Below, in pieces: positions 1 through 6,636 of a stretch of 17,854 bases of DNA (the stretch's first letter is position 1; every line of letters begins with the position of its first letter). Made by a program: the position numbers and the translations under genes. The notes beneath the pieces are model-generated. The model ran no database searches. It had not been told where the DNA came from and saw nothing but the letters and a program-made list of their open reading frames with translations. This DNA comes from a bacterium (GTDB taxonomy: Bacteria; B130-G9). The stretch is taken from NCBI GenBank assembly GCA_021160245.1, contig JAGHCW010000125.1:1-17854 (forward strand), in the 5' to 3' direction.

Positions 1-476
1 CGGTAAAATATGACTCCGCCGAACTTGATCCAGGCCTTGCCGAGTCGCCGGTTCTTCAGAGTTACGATCCGGTTGGCGCTGTGGTTCAATTCCATACAAA
101 CGTAGAAAGGTGGGTTTACCAGAGCAAAATCGACTTCGCCGCGCTCAACGGTCGTATGAATGTCATCGAACCCTAGCGGCACAATCGAGAAGGTGTAGCC
201 GGGGATACTGTCCGTCAGATAATCCGCGGTCGGGCCCCACTTCGCGAGGCATCTGCCTGGTCCGCGCTTTGCCAGGACGCCGATTCTGACCTCCCGGCGA
301 GCGCCTACGGGCGCAAGCTCTGCCGCGGACGAGTGCCCGTGGCCATGTTTGGCCTCCAAGGCGCCGGCGACTCGCTCGTTGTGTTTGTTCTCGGCGCCAG
401 CAAGCGCGCCTGCGGCAAGGACGCCTATCAGAATTACCACAAGCACAAGACGCCCAATAAAACGTCTATAATTCAT
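1..476 (-). CDS. PhnD-like periplasmic binding protein or sensor, N-terminal part
   Basis: The gene runs off the left edge; 158 codons are visible. Residues 1-4 are basic, about 8-26 form a hydrophobic signal or membrane segment (VLVVILIGVLAAGALA), and a His-rich linker (KHGHGH) lies near 44-48. From about residue 62 the sequence matches the PhnD/phosphonate-type substrate-binding fold: VRIGVLAKRGP, then KWGPTADYL, then GEVDFALVNPPFY near 113-125, and FGGVIFYR at the break. In this family such domains are either ABC-transporter binding proteins or the extracytoplasmic sensor of a histidine kinase; the missing C-terminus would decide. The ATG at 476 has a GAGGG Shine-Dalgarno about 5 bases upstream. 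The ligand cannot be read from what is visible. Confidence 0.75.
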   Translation of the reverse strand, partial: MNYRRFIGRLVLVVILIGVLAAGALAGAENKHNERVAGALEAKHGHGHSSAAELAPVGARREVRIGVLAKRGPGRCLAKWGPTADYLTDSIPGYTFSIVPLGFDDIHTTVERGEVDFALVNPPFYVCMELNHSANRIVTLKNRRLGKAWIKFGGVIFY

Positions 477-748
477 CCATCCCTCACCAACGGCTATTCA
501 GTGCCCTGCTTCAGGCCGTGCGGTCCCCATTTGGAACGCATTTGAGACATTGCGTTAGAGGCGTAATCCAACCGGTACGTTCGTATATGGCCACGTTTTC
601 TTTAGCCATTATGGAAAAGCGAGTGAGCATGTTCGCTCTTTGGAGAGCTTTGCTTTCTTTTCTTGCCTGACTGCACGGACGTGCTAACCTGCCCCTGATC
701 AATTGATTACTGAGACTATTGCGCAAGCAGAGGAGATGGGGTTCGGGC

Positions 749-1416
749 TTGGATGCTAAAATCAACATTGATGTAGTCGGCGCGGGCCTCGCCGGATGTG
801 AGGCGGCTCTTTGCATCGCCCGGCTGGGCATTGGCGTCCAGTTTTGGGAGATGAGGCCCTCTCGGATGACGCCGGCGCATGGGACTGGGCATTTCGCCGA
901 GTTGGTCTGTAGTAACTCGCTGAAGTCGGATGTGCTCGATTCGGCGCATGGGCTTTTGAAGGCGGAGCTTCGCGCGCTGAGTTCGCACCTGCCTGTCGAT
1001 TGCCGACCAGCATCGTGTTCCAGCTAGGAAAGCGCTCGCGGTTGACAGGGAGGCATTTGCCGCCGAGGTAACTGAGGCGGTCGAGACCGGTTCGCTGATT
1101 GAGATCATTCGAGATGAGTATTCCCATATCGACGCCGAGCGGCTGACCGTCGTCGCGAGCGGCCCCCTCACGTCAGACTCGCTTGCTCAGGAGCTTTTGA
1201 GCATCATCGGCGGCGAAGCATCTCTACTTCTTCGACGCGATCGCTCCTGGGATTGGTGCCGAGACCGTCGATCTCTCCAGCGCATTCTGGGCCTCGAGAT
1301 ATTCACCTGCCGATGGCGACTACCTTAACTGCCTGCTGACACAGACGGAGTACGCCGCGTTTCGCGAGGCGCTTCTCGGCGCGGAGACGGTTGAGCCGAG
1401 GGATTTTGAGCGAGGG
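749..1416 (+). pseudogene. trmFO: Decayed trmFO (folate-dependent tRNA m5U54 methyltransferase)
   Basis: Three reading frames together give a recognisable TrmFO. Frame one, from a TTG at 749 behind AGGAGA (731-736), carries the FAD-binding motif [12 protein letters not shown], then [14 protein letters not shown] and CSNSLKSD. It is broken near 989-994 at a CCTGCCTG repeat, probably by one extra base, and would stop just after 1020. The next frame gives [16 protein letters not shown] and ASGPLTSDSLA, then breaks near 1215-1219. The third frame gives HLYFFDAIAPG, FWASRY and DGDYLNC, and homology ends around 1416. The C-terminal half of the family's usual roughly 440 residues is absent. TrmFO makes m5U at position 54 of tRNA using methylene-THF and FAD. 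Two frameshifts plus truncation argue for real decay rather than one sequencing error. Confidence 0.88.
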
Positions 1417-1584
1417 CGCCTCATTTGGACTCTACCATATCTTGAATGCCCTTATTGACAATCCCTTTCGTAAGGTCTGCTCCTTAATAATACGGGAAAT
1501 CAGACAGGTTGTCAAGATCAAGTGGTGCCCGTTTTAAGCCAGGTTTGGCGTGCGAAATATGGCTACAAAAGGGCATAGACCTCC

Positions 1585-1614
1585 CGTAGGGGCGGTTCGT
1601 GAGCCGCTCCTACG
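1585..1614. repeat. GC-rich palindrome overlapping the csrA stop codon
   Basis: CGTAGGGGCGG (1585-1595) pairs with CCGCTCCTACG (1604-1614) with one non-Watson-Crick position, around an eight-base loop. The csrA stop codon (1610-1612, minus strand) lies inside the stem. There is no T-run on either side, so it is not a classical terminator. It resembles the GTAGGGGCGG...CCGCCCCTAC type of short palindrome dispersed in many environmental genomes; that resemblance is from memory, and only one copy is present in this window. It could also protect the 3' end of the fliW-csrA message. Confidence 0.6.
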
Positions 1615-1852
1615 GCGTAATGGTCGTTTCAACCTTCTTGAGCTTGGGCAGCTCGAGCGGACGTTTTTCGCCGATCATCGCGGCGATATTCTCACGCTTA
1701 ATTGCCTCATAGACTTCTTTTCGGTGAACGGAGAGCGACCTCGGCGCCGCAATTCCGAGCCGGACCTCATGCGGACCAACGTCAACGATCATCACCTCGA
1801 TGTTATCGCCGATGATAATGCTCTGGTTTCGTTTTCTCGTCAGAACCAGCAT
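1610..1852 (-). CDS. csrA: CsrA, translational regulator
   Basis: The 80-residue protein opens with MLVLTRKRNQSIIIGDNIEV and continues with VRLGIAAPRSLSVHRKEVYEAI, the standard CsrA core, including the RNA-contacting LTRK near the N-terminus and the region around APRSLSVHR. It is slightly longer than the 61-residue enterobacterial form, with a basic tail. CsrA dimers bind GGA motifs in mRNA leaders and usually block ribosome access. The start overlaps the fliW stop by one base (TAATG), so the two are translationally coupled. A fliW-csrA pair usually means CsrA controls flagellin synthesis, and both flagellin genes in this window carry suitable leader sites. Confidence 0.97.
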   Translation of the reverse strand: MLVLTRKRNQSIIIGDNIEVMIVDVGPHEVRLGIAAPRSLSVHRKEVYEAIKRENIAAMIGEKRPLELPKLKKVETTITP

Positions 1853-2295
1853 TAGCGTGCCTGCCCGTCATCTTTGGGAATTATCCGGCAGCGGAGGTCG
1901 AGGCTCATATCCTCAAGCACTACTTGCCGACCGAGCCGTTCTTTGGTGTTGATAACGACTGGTGCTCTTAAGTTCATCCGCATCTCTCGCGGGTCTTCAG
2001 GAACGACGACGATGGCGAGAACGAGGCCATCTGAAGATTTTTGGAGTTTGAGGCTCTTGGCAACCCGGTCCGGCAGTTGAACCACATACTCTGGTTTCAC
2101 TACCGTAGGGTTAATCAAGAGGAAGGCGAGATTGCTCTGGCTAACCGATTGCAGCCAAACGAAGGGACTTTCCGCCTCATGCGGTACGAGTATATAGCGA
2201 TTAGAGTCCGGAAAGCCCAAAATCCCCTCGTCAAAATGGATTATCTGACTGTCATCGACCTCAACATGGCCGAATCGTCCACTCTCTATTCTCAT
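1852..2295 (-). CDS. fliW: FliW, flagellar assembly factor and CsrA antagonist
   Basis: The 147-residue sequence shows FliW hallmarks: FGHVEVDDSQIIHFDEGILGF at the N-terminus, the LGFPDSNRYILVPHE segment, and FLLINPTVVKPEYVV mid-protein, ending with a basic tail. In Bacillus, FliW binds the C-terminal region of unassembled flagellin and, when free, binds CsrA and relieves repression of flagellin translation. The ATG at 2295 has GGAGG (2299-2303 on the complementary strand) just upstream. It lies 64 bases downstream of the carbamoyltransferase stop on the same strand and may share its transcript. Confidence 0.96.
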   Translation of the reverse strand: MRIESGRFGHVEVDDSQIIHFDEGILGFPDSNRYILVPHEAESPFVWLQSVSQSNLAFLLINPTVVKPEYVVQLPDRVAKSLKLQKSSDGLVLAIVVVPEDPREMRMNLRAPVVINTKERLGRQVVLEDMSLDLRCRIIPKDDGQAR

Positions 2296-2359
2296 TCTGC
2301 CTCCACGATATAGTTAGGCTCTGAGCGATTCATTCGACATTCTTGACATCGCGACTTTC

Positions 2360-4084
2360 CTATTTTTTTGAGGGCTTCTGCCCAAGAATCTCATCGAGCA
2401 TCTCGCGATTCTTCGCCACAATGAAATCATTGATGCAAAGGAAGTCCATGCTTCTATTCAGGAAAGTCCTGACAGCATCTTTGGGGTAACATACTATAGG
2501 TTCACCCTTGTCGTTGAAAGACGTGTTCATCACCATCGGTATGCCAGTTAGTTCTTTGAACTTGAGTATTAGCTCGCGATACCTGCCCGGCAGGCCCTTG
2601 GAGACAGTCTGCACTCTCGCGCTGCCATCCACGTGAACGACTGAGGGGACTTTGAGCATCGCATCCTGCTTGAACTCGAAGTTCAGCGTCATAAAAGGAC
2701 TGTCAAAAACATACTCGAAGTAATCCCCCAGGTCCTCCTCAAGAACAGAAGGCGCAAGCGGACGCCAGAGCGCTCGCGTCTTAACGACATTGACCCTATC
2801 ACGTGTCTCTGGATTCACCGGACTTGCAAGTATGCTCCGAGCGCCCAAGGCCCTCGGCCCAAACTCCATCCGGCCCTGAAACCAACCGACAATGAAATCC
2901 CGCTGCAACGCCCTGGCGGCTACAGAGACAACGTCATCGCATTTTGCATAAGCCAGGCCCTCAAGCGCCGGCTCAATCTCATCATTGCTAAACTCATTGC
3001 CAAAATAGCAATGACGCATTGTTTGATTGAAGCTATATCCAAGCTTGTTCAACGCCAAAACTCCGGCGCCGAGCGCAGTCCCCATGTCCATCGCGCCCGG
3101 CTGGATGAATATGTTGTCCACAAAGGGCTGCTTTAATATCTCATAATTCATCACACAGTTAAGCGCAACGCCGCCGGCCAGACATATATTCCTACAACCC
3201 GTCATCTCATGGAGAGCCTTGGATAGCTCGCATCCGGCCCGCTCCAAGAGCTTCTGAAGCGTTGCGGCAATATCCTTATGAACCTGCGTTATCTCGCCAC
3301 CTCCGCGCCTCGCGTGACGAGCGAGTTTCCTTATCTCTCTGAGATTGATGCGATAATCACCGTCATAGACATCCAGTATTCGCTCATACTCCGGATCGTA
3401 GTTCCCATAGGCTGAAAGACCCATTGTCTTGCCAGCCTCAAAATTGAAGAAGCCCAAGATGTTGCTTATCGTGCGATAGAGCTTGCCGAGCGATTGTGAC
3501 GAGGGGTACTTTCTCAGCAGCTCCATCTTGGAGCCTCGCCCATGCCAAAGCGTTGTCGGCGTGTCCTCCGAAAGGCCGTCAGTTACGAAGATGCCAGCCT
3601 CGTCAAAGCCCGATAGATGAAAGGAGCTCGCTGCATGGCATAGGTGATGATTGAAAAAAAAGACTCTCTTAAAACGTCTCCGAAGCTCCCCTACAAACTT
3701 GCGCCTCGAGAAAAGATAGGCGGGAATGGCCGCGTGCAGGAGCTCCATGCCCACGTCTTTTTCAGAGAACCGGTCCCGAAGCGTCTGGGTTATGGGCATC
3801 TTTACGATGCTCTGATAGACCGTATCGAAGAGCATCTTAAGTACTTGGTAAAAACTGACGTCGAAAGAAAGCCCCACAGCATCGATATCAGAGTCCTTCA
3901 AGCCATTGGATTCCAAACACCAATCAATGGCCATCCGTGGGGCGTCGCCACCTAAGAGGAAGCCCGGTTTCTGCTTCACTCTTGTGAGCCGTTCCTCCTC
4001 CATGAGCGATAGCACTTCGTTTTCATTAAGAAGTGCCGCCGCCGTGTCGTGTAGAATCTCGTTGATCCCAAGAATATAAACCAT
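2360..4084 (-). CDS. NodU/CmcH-family O-carbamoyltransferase
   Basis: This 574-residue protein transfers a carbamoyl group from carbamoyl phosphate, via a carbamoyl-adenylate, to a hydroxyl on a sugar or small molecule. The N-terminal Kae1-like domain starts MVYILGINEILHDTAAAL, has EEERLTRVK near 29-37 and HHLCHAASSF near 146-155, LAGGVALNCVMN near 302-313 and PGAMDMGTALGAG near 329-341. The C-terminal domain has GRMEFGPRALGARSILA near 404-420, WRPLAPSVL near 440-448 and MNTSFNDKGEPIV near 519-531. I chose the ATG at 4084 because GAGGGG sits just upstream and the family start is MVYILGIN; an in-frame extension to 4159 has no such support. The acceptor is unknown. Being upstream of fliW-csrA in a flagellar neighbourhood hints at a surface or flagellin glycan, but that is inference. 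Confidence 0.93.
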   Translation of the reverse strand: MVYILGINEILHDTAAALLNENEVLSLMEEERLTRVKQKPGFLLGGDAPRMAIDWCLESNGLKDSDIDAVGLSFDVSFYQVLKMLFDTVYQSIVKMPITQTLRDRFSEKDVGMELLHAAIPAYLFSRRKFVGELRRRFKRVFFFNHHLCHAASSFHLSGFDEAGIFVTDGLSEDTPTTLWHGRGSKMELLRKYPSSQSLGKLYRTISNILGFFNFEAGKTMGLSAYGNYDPEYERILDVYDGDYRINLREIRKLARHARRGGGEITQVHKDIAATLQKLLERAGCELSKALHEMTGCRNICLAGGVALNCVMNYEILKQPFVDNIFIQPGAMDMGTALGAGVLALNKLGYSFNQTMRHCYFGNEFSNDEIEPALEGLAYAKCDDVVSVAARALQRDFIVGWFQGRMEFGPRALGARSILASPVNPETRDRVNVVKTRALWRPLAPSVLEEDLGDYFEYVFDSPFMTLNFEFKQDAMLKVPSVVHVDGSARVQTVSKGLPGRYRELILKFKELTGIPMVMNTSFNDKGEPIVCYPKDAVRTFLNRSMDFLCINDFIVAKNREMLDEILGQKPSKK

Positions 4085-4160
4085 CTTGACCCCTCTTAAA
4101 AAAATACCTCGCCGGGCGGCGAAGCCAATATCCTCGTTACTCTCAACGAGCAGACCCAAA

Positions 4161-4236
4161 AATGACAGATATTTCGAGCCATATCAACTGCGAACTGTCA
4201 TTAAACTAACTCTTGTCGCACATCCGGCGAATGTGC
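4161..4236. promoter_or_regulatory. Two inverted repeats in the divergent upstream region
   Basis: The 253-base gap between the carbamoyltransferase (minus) and the HD gene (plus) holds AATGACAG (4161-4168) facing CTGTCATT (4195-4202), a perfect eight-base dyad over 26 bases, and GCACAT (4218-4223) facing ATGTGC (4231-4236), a perfect six-base dyad. Both lie upstream of the putative promoter at 4256-4284. They could be operators for a shared regulator of the divergent genes; no protein can be assigned. Confidence 0.35.
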
Positions 4237-4255
4237 CCAAAGAAACGTTCATGTT

Positions 4256-4284
4256 TTGCATTGCCTAACCAGCACGCATATACT
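4256..4284 (+). promoter_or_regulatory. Candidate sigma-70-type promoter for the HD-ddl operon
   Basis: TTGCAT (4256-4261), a 17-base spacer and TATACT (4279-4284) form a plausible -35/-10 pair. The -10 differs from TATAAT at one position; the -35 matches only in its TTG. Transcription would begin near 4291, about 47 bases before the HD start codon. Confidence 0.45.
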
Positions 4285-4337
4285 CCTATTGCCTTGTTTG
4301 ACCTGAAAATGTCCGAGAAGATAGGAGACCTGTCCAA

Positions 4338-4880
4338 ATGGAACAATTATTGCGGGAGATATTCCCGGAAATCGATCTAATTGCGGATGAACTGCTCAGA
4401 GAAAAGACGCTAAAGGCATGGGAGATCGCCCTTGATGTGGCGGATATATCACCCAAGGTGATGACCGAGATGCCCTTTTCGCTCCTTGCCAAGCAGTGTG
4501 GCATCAATCTCGTTGAGCATATCCGAGCGGTCACGAAGTCGGCCATCGCGCTTGCCGGCGAGATGGCGTCAGCTCACGGCGAGCGCGTCTCGATCAACCG
4601 CGATCTCGTCATAGCCGGTGGCCTAGTCCACGACATCGGAAAGGTTCTGGAATATGAGAAGACCCCGGAAGGCTACCTAAAGGGCTATTATGGGAAGATG
4701 CTGCGCCATCCTTTCTCAGGGATATGGATATGCGCGCAGGCTGGTCTTCCCGTCGAGGTGCTGCATATCGTGGCAGTTCACTCGAAGGAAGGCGACGGCG
4801 GTCACAGGAGCATTGAGGCGAATATCATATTTCATTGCGATTTTGCCAACTTCGAGCCATTCAAGGACGCGCGCCCATGA
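4338..4880 (+). CDS. HD-domain phosphohydrolase-like protein
   Basis: The 180-residue protein carries the HD-superfamily metal ligands in order: H61 (LVEH), H98-D99 (LVHDIGKV), H124 (LRHPFSG), H148 (VAVHSKEG) and a late D168 (FHCDFANF). This is the pattern of a metal-dependent phosphohydrolase, which may act on nucleotides or cyclic dinucleotides; the substrate is not deducible. The first 45 residues are a helical extension with no recognised domain, and no signal peptide is seen, so it should be cytoplasmic. AGGAGA (4323-4328) precedes the ATG. Its stop overlaps the ddl start as ATGA, implying translational coupling with a peptidoglycan-precursor enzyme. Confidence 0.88.
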   Translation: MEQLLREIFPEIDLIADELLREKTLKAWEIALDVADISPKVMTEMPFSLLAKQCGINLVEHIRAVTKSAIALAGEMASAHGERVSINRDLVIAGGLVHDIGKVLEYEKTPEGYLKGYYGKMLRHPFSGIWICAQAGLPVEVLHIVAVHSKEGDGGHRSIEANIIFHCDFANFEPFKDARP

Positions 4881-5992
4881 CGGAGAAAAGGCTGAGGATC
4901 GCCGTAGTCTTTGGCGGCCGCTCGGTAGAACACGAGGTCTCGATAGTCTCCGCGAGATCGTTTTTGTCCGCTATGGACAGAGACAAGTATGAGGCTGTGC
5001 TTGTTGGCATCGACACTGAAGGCCAATGGCTTCTCGTCGGCGACAGCTTCGACGGCATTGGCGAGAGGCTATCTTCAGATTCCGGGAAGCGGATTCGCCT
5101 TTTGGACGACGGTTCCCCGAGCTTGCAGAGCACGGCGAATTCAATTGAGAGGAAGCAGGATGCTCAGCTCGGCCCGATAGACGTCTTGGTTCCAATGGTT
5201 CACGGCAGTTTCGGCGAGGACGGCTGCATCCAGGGCCTCTGCGAGCTTCTAGATATCCCTTACGTCGGCGCCGGCGTACTCGCTTCGGCTCTAGGCATGG
5301 ACAAGCTCACATCGAAACGAATCCTTCAAGCTGCCGGCATTCGGGTGGTGGGCTTTCTCCCAATCTTGGAGTGCGAATGGAAACGGACGCCGGGAGAGAT
5401 CGAGGTTTGCGCCTCGTCTGAGATAGGATTCCCCTGCTTCGTCAAGCCATCGAACGGCGGCTCCAGTGTAGGCATAACGAAGGTCAGCGAGGCTAAGTCG
5501 CTAGCGAAGGCCATAGATTTGGCCTTTCAATTCGACGGACGAGTCATCATCGAGAAGGCAGCCCAAGGCCGGGAGTTTGAGTGCAGCGTTCTCGGCAACG
5601 AAAATCCCCGCGCCTCGGCCATAGGCGAGATTATTGCCTGTAACGAGTTCTATGACTACGACGCAAAGTATGTGGACGGAGAATCGGAGCTCAGCATTCC
5701 GGCAGATATCCCCGACGGAGATGCCGAGAAGATGCGTAGCTCCGCAATAGAGGGGTTCAAGCTCCTCGACATGAGTGGAATGGCCCGAGTCGATTTCCTC
5801 CAGGATAATGAAGCGAATGAGATATATCTGAATGAACTCAACACGATTCCCGGATTTACGAGCATCAGCATGTATCCGAAGCTCTGGGAGGCGTCCGGAC
5901 TTCCGTATCCAAAACTCGTTGACGAGCTGATTGAGCTCGCGCTTGAGCGGAGCCGCGATAAGACAAAGCGCCGATACGATTATGGAGGATAG
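4877..5992 (+). CDS. ddl: D-alanine--D-alanine ligase
   Basis: This 371-residue ATP-grasp enzyme joins two D-alanines in the cytoplasm for the peptidoglycan pentapeptide. The N-terminal motif VVFGGRSVEHEVSIVSA is at 9-26, VPMVHGSFGEDGCIQG at 105-120, YVGAGVLASALGMDK at 129-143, the glycine-rich ATP loop KPSNGGSSVG at 190-199, and the metal-binding ARVDF and LNELNTIPGFTSISMYP at 303-307 and 318-334. The omega-loop tyrosines in EFYDYDAKY (257-265) are typical of D-Ala-D-Ala rather than D-Ala-D-Lac ligases, so a vancomycin-resistance role is unlikely. The ATG at 4877 overlaps the HD stop; an in-frame extension to 4835 lies inside the HD gene and lacks family sequence. Confidence 0.96.
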   Translation: MTEKRLRIAVVFGGRSVEHEVSIVSARSFLSAMDRDKYEAVLVGIDTEGQWLLVGDSFDGIGERLSSDSGKRIRLLDDGSPSLQSTANSIERKQDAQLGPIDVLVPMVHGSFGEDGCIQGLCELLDIPYVGAGVLASALGMDKLTSKRILQAAGIRVVGFLPILECEWKRTPGEIEVCASSEIGFPCFVKPSNGGSSVGITKVSEAKSLAKAIDLAFQFDGRVIIEKAAQGREFECSVLGNENPRASAIGEIIACNEFYDYDAKYVDGESELSIPADIPDGDAEKMRSSAIEGFKLLDMSGMARVDFLQDNEANEIYLNELNTIPGFTSISMYPKLWEASGLPYPKLVDELIELALERSRDKTKRRYDYGG

Positions 5993-6121
5993 AAATGGCC
6001 GGCAACGTGGGTGTGGCGCCTTGCTAAGCACAATTGACTTCCTAGACAAGCGATGGCAAATCGCCTCTTGCGTCAAGGCGCTAGTAGGTACTCACGGACT
6101 TCGAAGTGAAAGAGGTCACCT

Positions 6122-6352
6122 ATGCGACAGGATGATGAGCTTCAGCTGATAAATGAAATCAAGCGTGTCGAAAGCGAGCTGTACCAGAAGCAGAACGAGC
6201 TTTCATCTCTTCGGCTCAAACGAGGGATTAAGAACTTCGGCCCGGATAAGGCTGCATGGAAGCGTGAATTTGACGAGCTGCTCAAACGGTTTGGCGAGCT
6301 ATCTTCAGGTGGAGACAGTGTTGAGGATGTTCGATGGGAACGTGCGAGGTGA
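6122..6352 (+). CDS. Small coiled-coil protein, unknown function
   Basis: A 76-residue ORF starts at an ATG about 7 bases after AGAGGT. Residues about 5-36 have heptad spacing (INEIKRVESELYQKQNEL) and look like a coiled coil, followed by a second charged helix (AAWKREFDELLKRFGEL). It is acidic to neutral overall, with no membrane segment. I do not recognise a family. Its TGA stop overlaps a GTG (GTGA, 6349-6352) that could start the next small ORF, so the two may be coupled. It lies 129 bases after ddl with no evident terminator between. Confidence 0.5.
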   Translation: MRQDDELQLINEIKRVESELYQKQNELSSLRLKRGIKNFGPDKAAWKREFDELLKRFGELSSGGDSVEDVRWERAR

Positions 6353-6522
6353 AGCTCGCAGTCGATAGCAATGTATTGGTAAGCAGCCACAGGCCGCGTC
6401 AAGCCCTGCCGGACCGCGGCAAACCAGAGCAGAGTCTAGCCGCCGCACTCTGTAATCGCCCGGAGGCCGATACCGTCGAATTCGAGACATCTGGACAGCG
6501 AGAAGAGGTGTTCATCTCTTAG
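6349..6522 (+). CDS. Possible truncated PIN-domain ORF
   Basis: Read from the GTG at 6349, this 57-residue ORF begins MKLAVDSNVLVSS, which is the typical opening of a PIN-domain ribonuclease including the first catalytic aspartate (VDSNVL). After residue 15 the sequence is low in hydrophobics and does not follow the PIN fold, and the length is less than half the usual 130 or so. It may be a broken toxin gene whose tail was lost or shifted, or a chance resemblance. Overlap with the upstream coiled-coil ORF is like that of toxin-antitoxin pairs. Confidence 0.3.
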   Translation: MKLAVDSNVLVSSHRPRQALPDRGKPEQSLAAALCNRPEADTVEFETSGQREEVFIS

Positions 6523-6567
6523 GTCTTTATTGCCATCAATCTGATTTATCTGGCAACAGCGCCTCAG

Positions 6568-6598
6568 TTGACATGCTAACCTGAGTTAGTAAGACTAT
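6568..6598 (+). promoter_or_regulatory. Weak candidate promoter upstream of the PKD-FGE gene
   Basis: A perfect TTGACA (6568-6573) lies in the gap before the PKD-FGE gene, but the best -10 partners at 17-19 bases (AAGACT to GACTAT) are poor. The start codon is about 40 bases further on. It is listed because it is the only -35-like element in the gap. Confidence 0.25.
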
Positions 6599-6636
6599 CA
6601 CAGAATATTATTACCCTAATATAGGAGGTCTTGACG

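Noticed and set aside
4085-4159. Longer start for the carbamoyltransferase
   Set aside because: The extra 25 residues have no family similarity, while the ATG at 4084 has a good ribosome site.
4877-5992. Van-type D-Ala-D-Lac resistance ligase
   Set aside because: The FYDYDAKY loop and housekeeping context fit D-Ala-D-Ala ligase; no vanH or vanX neighbours are present.
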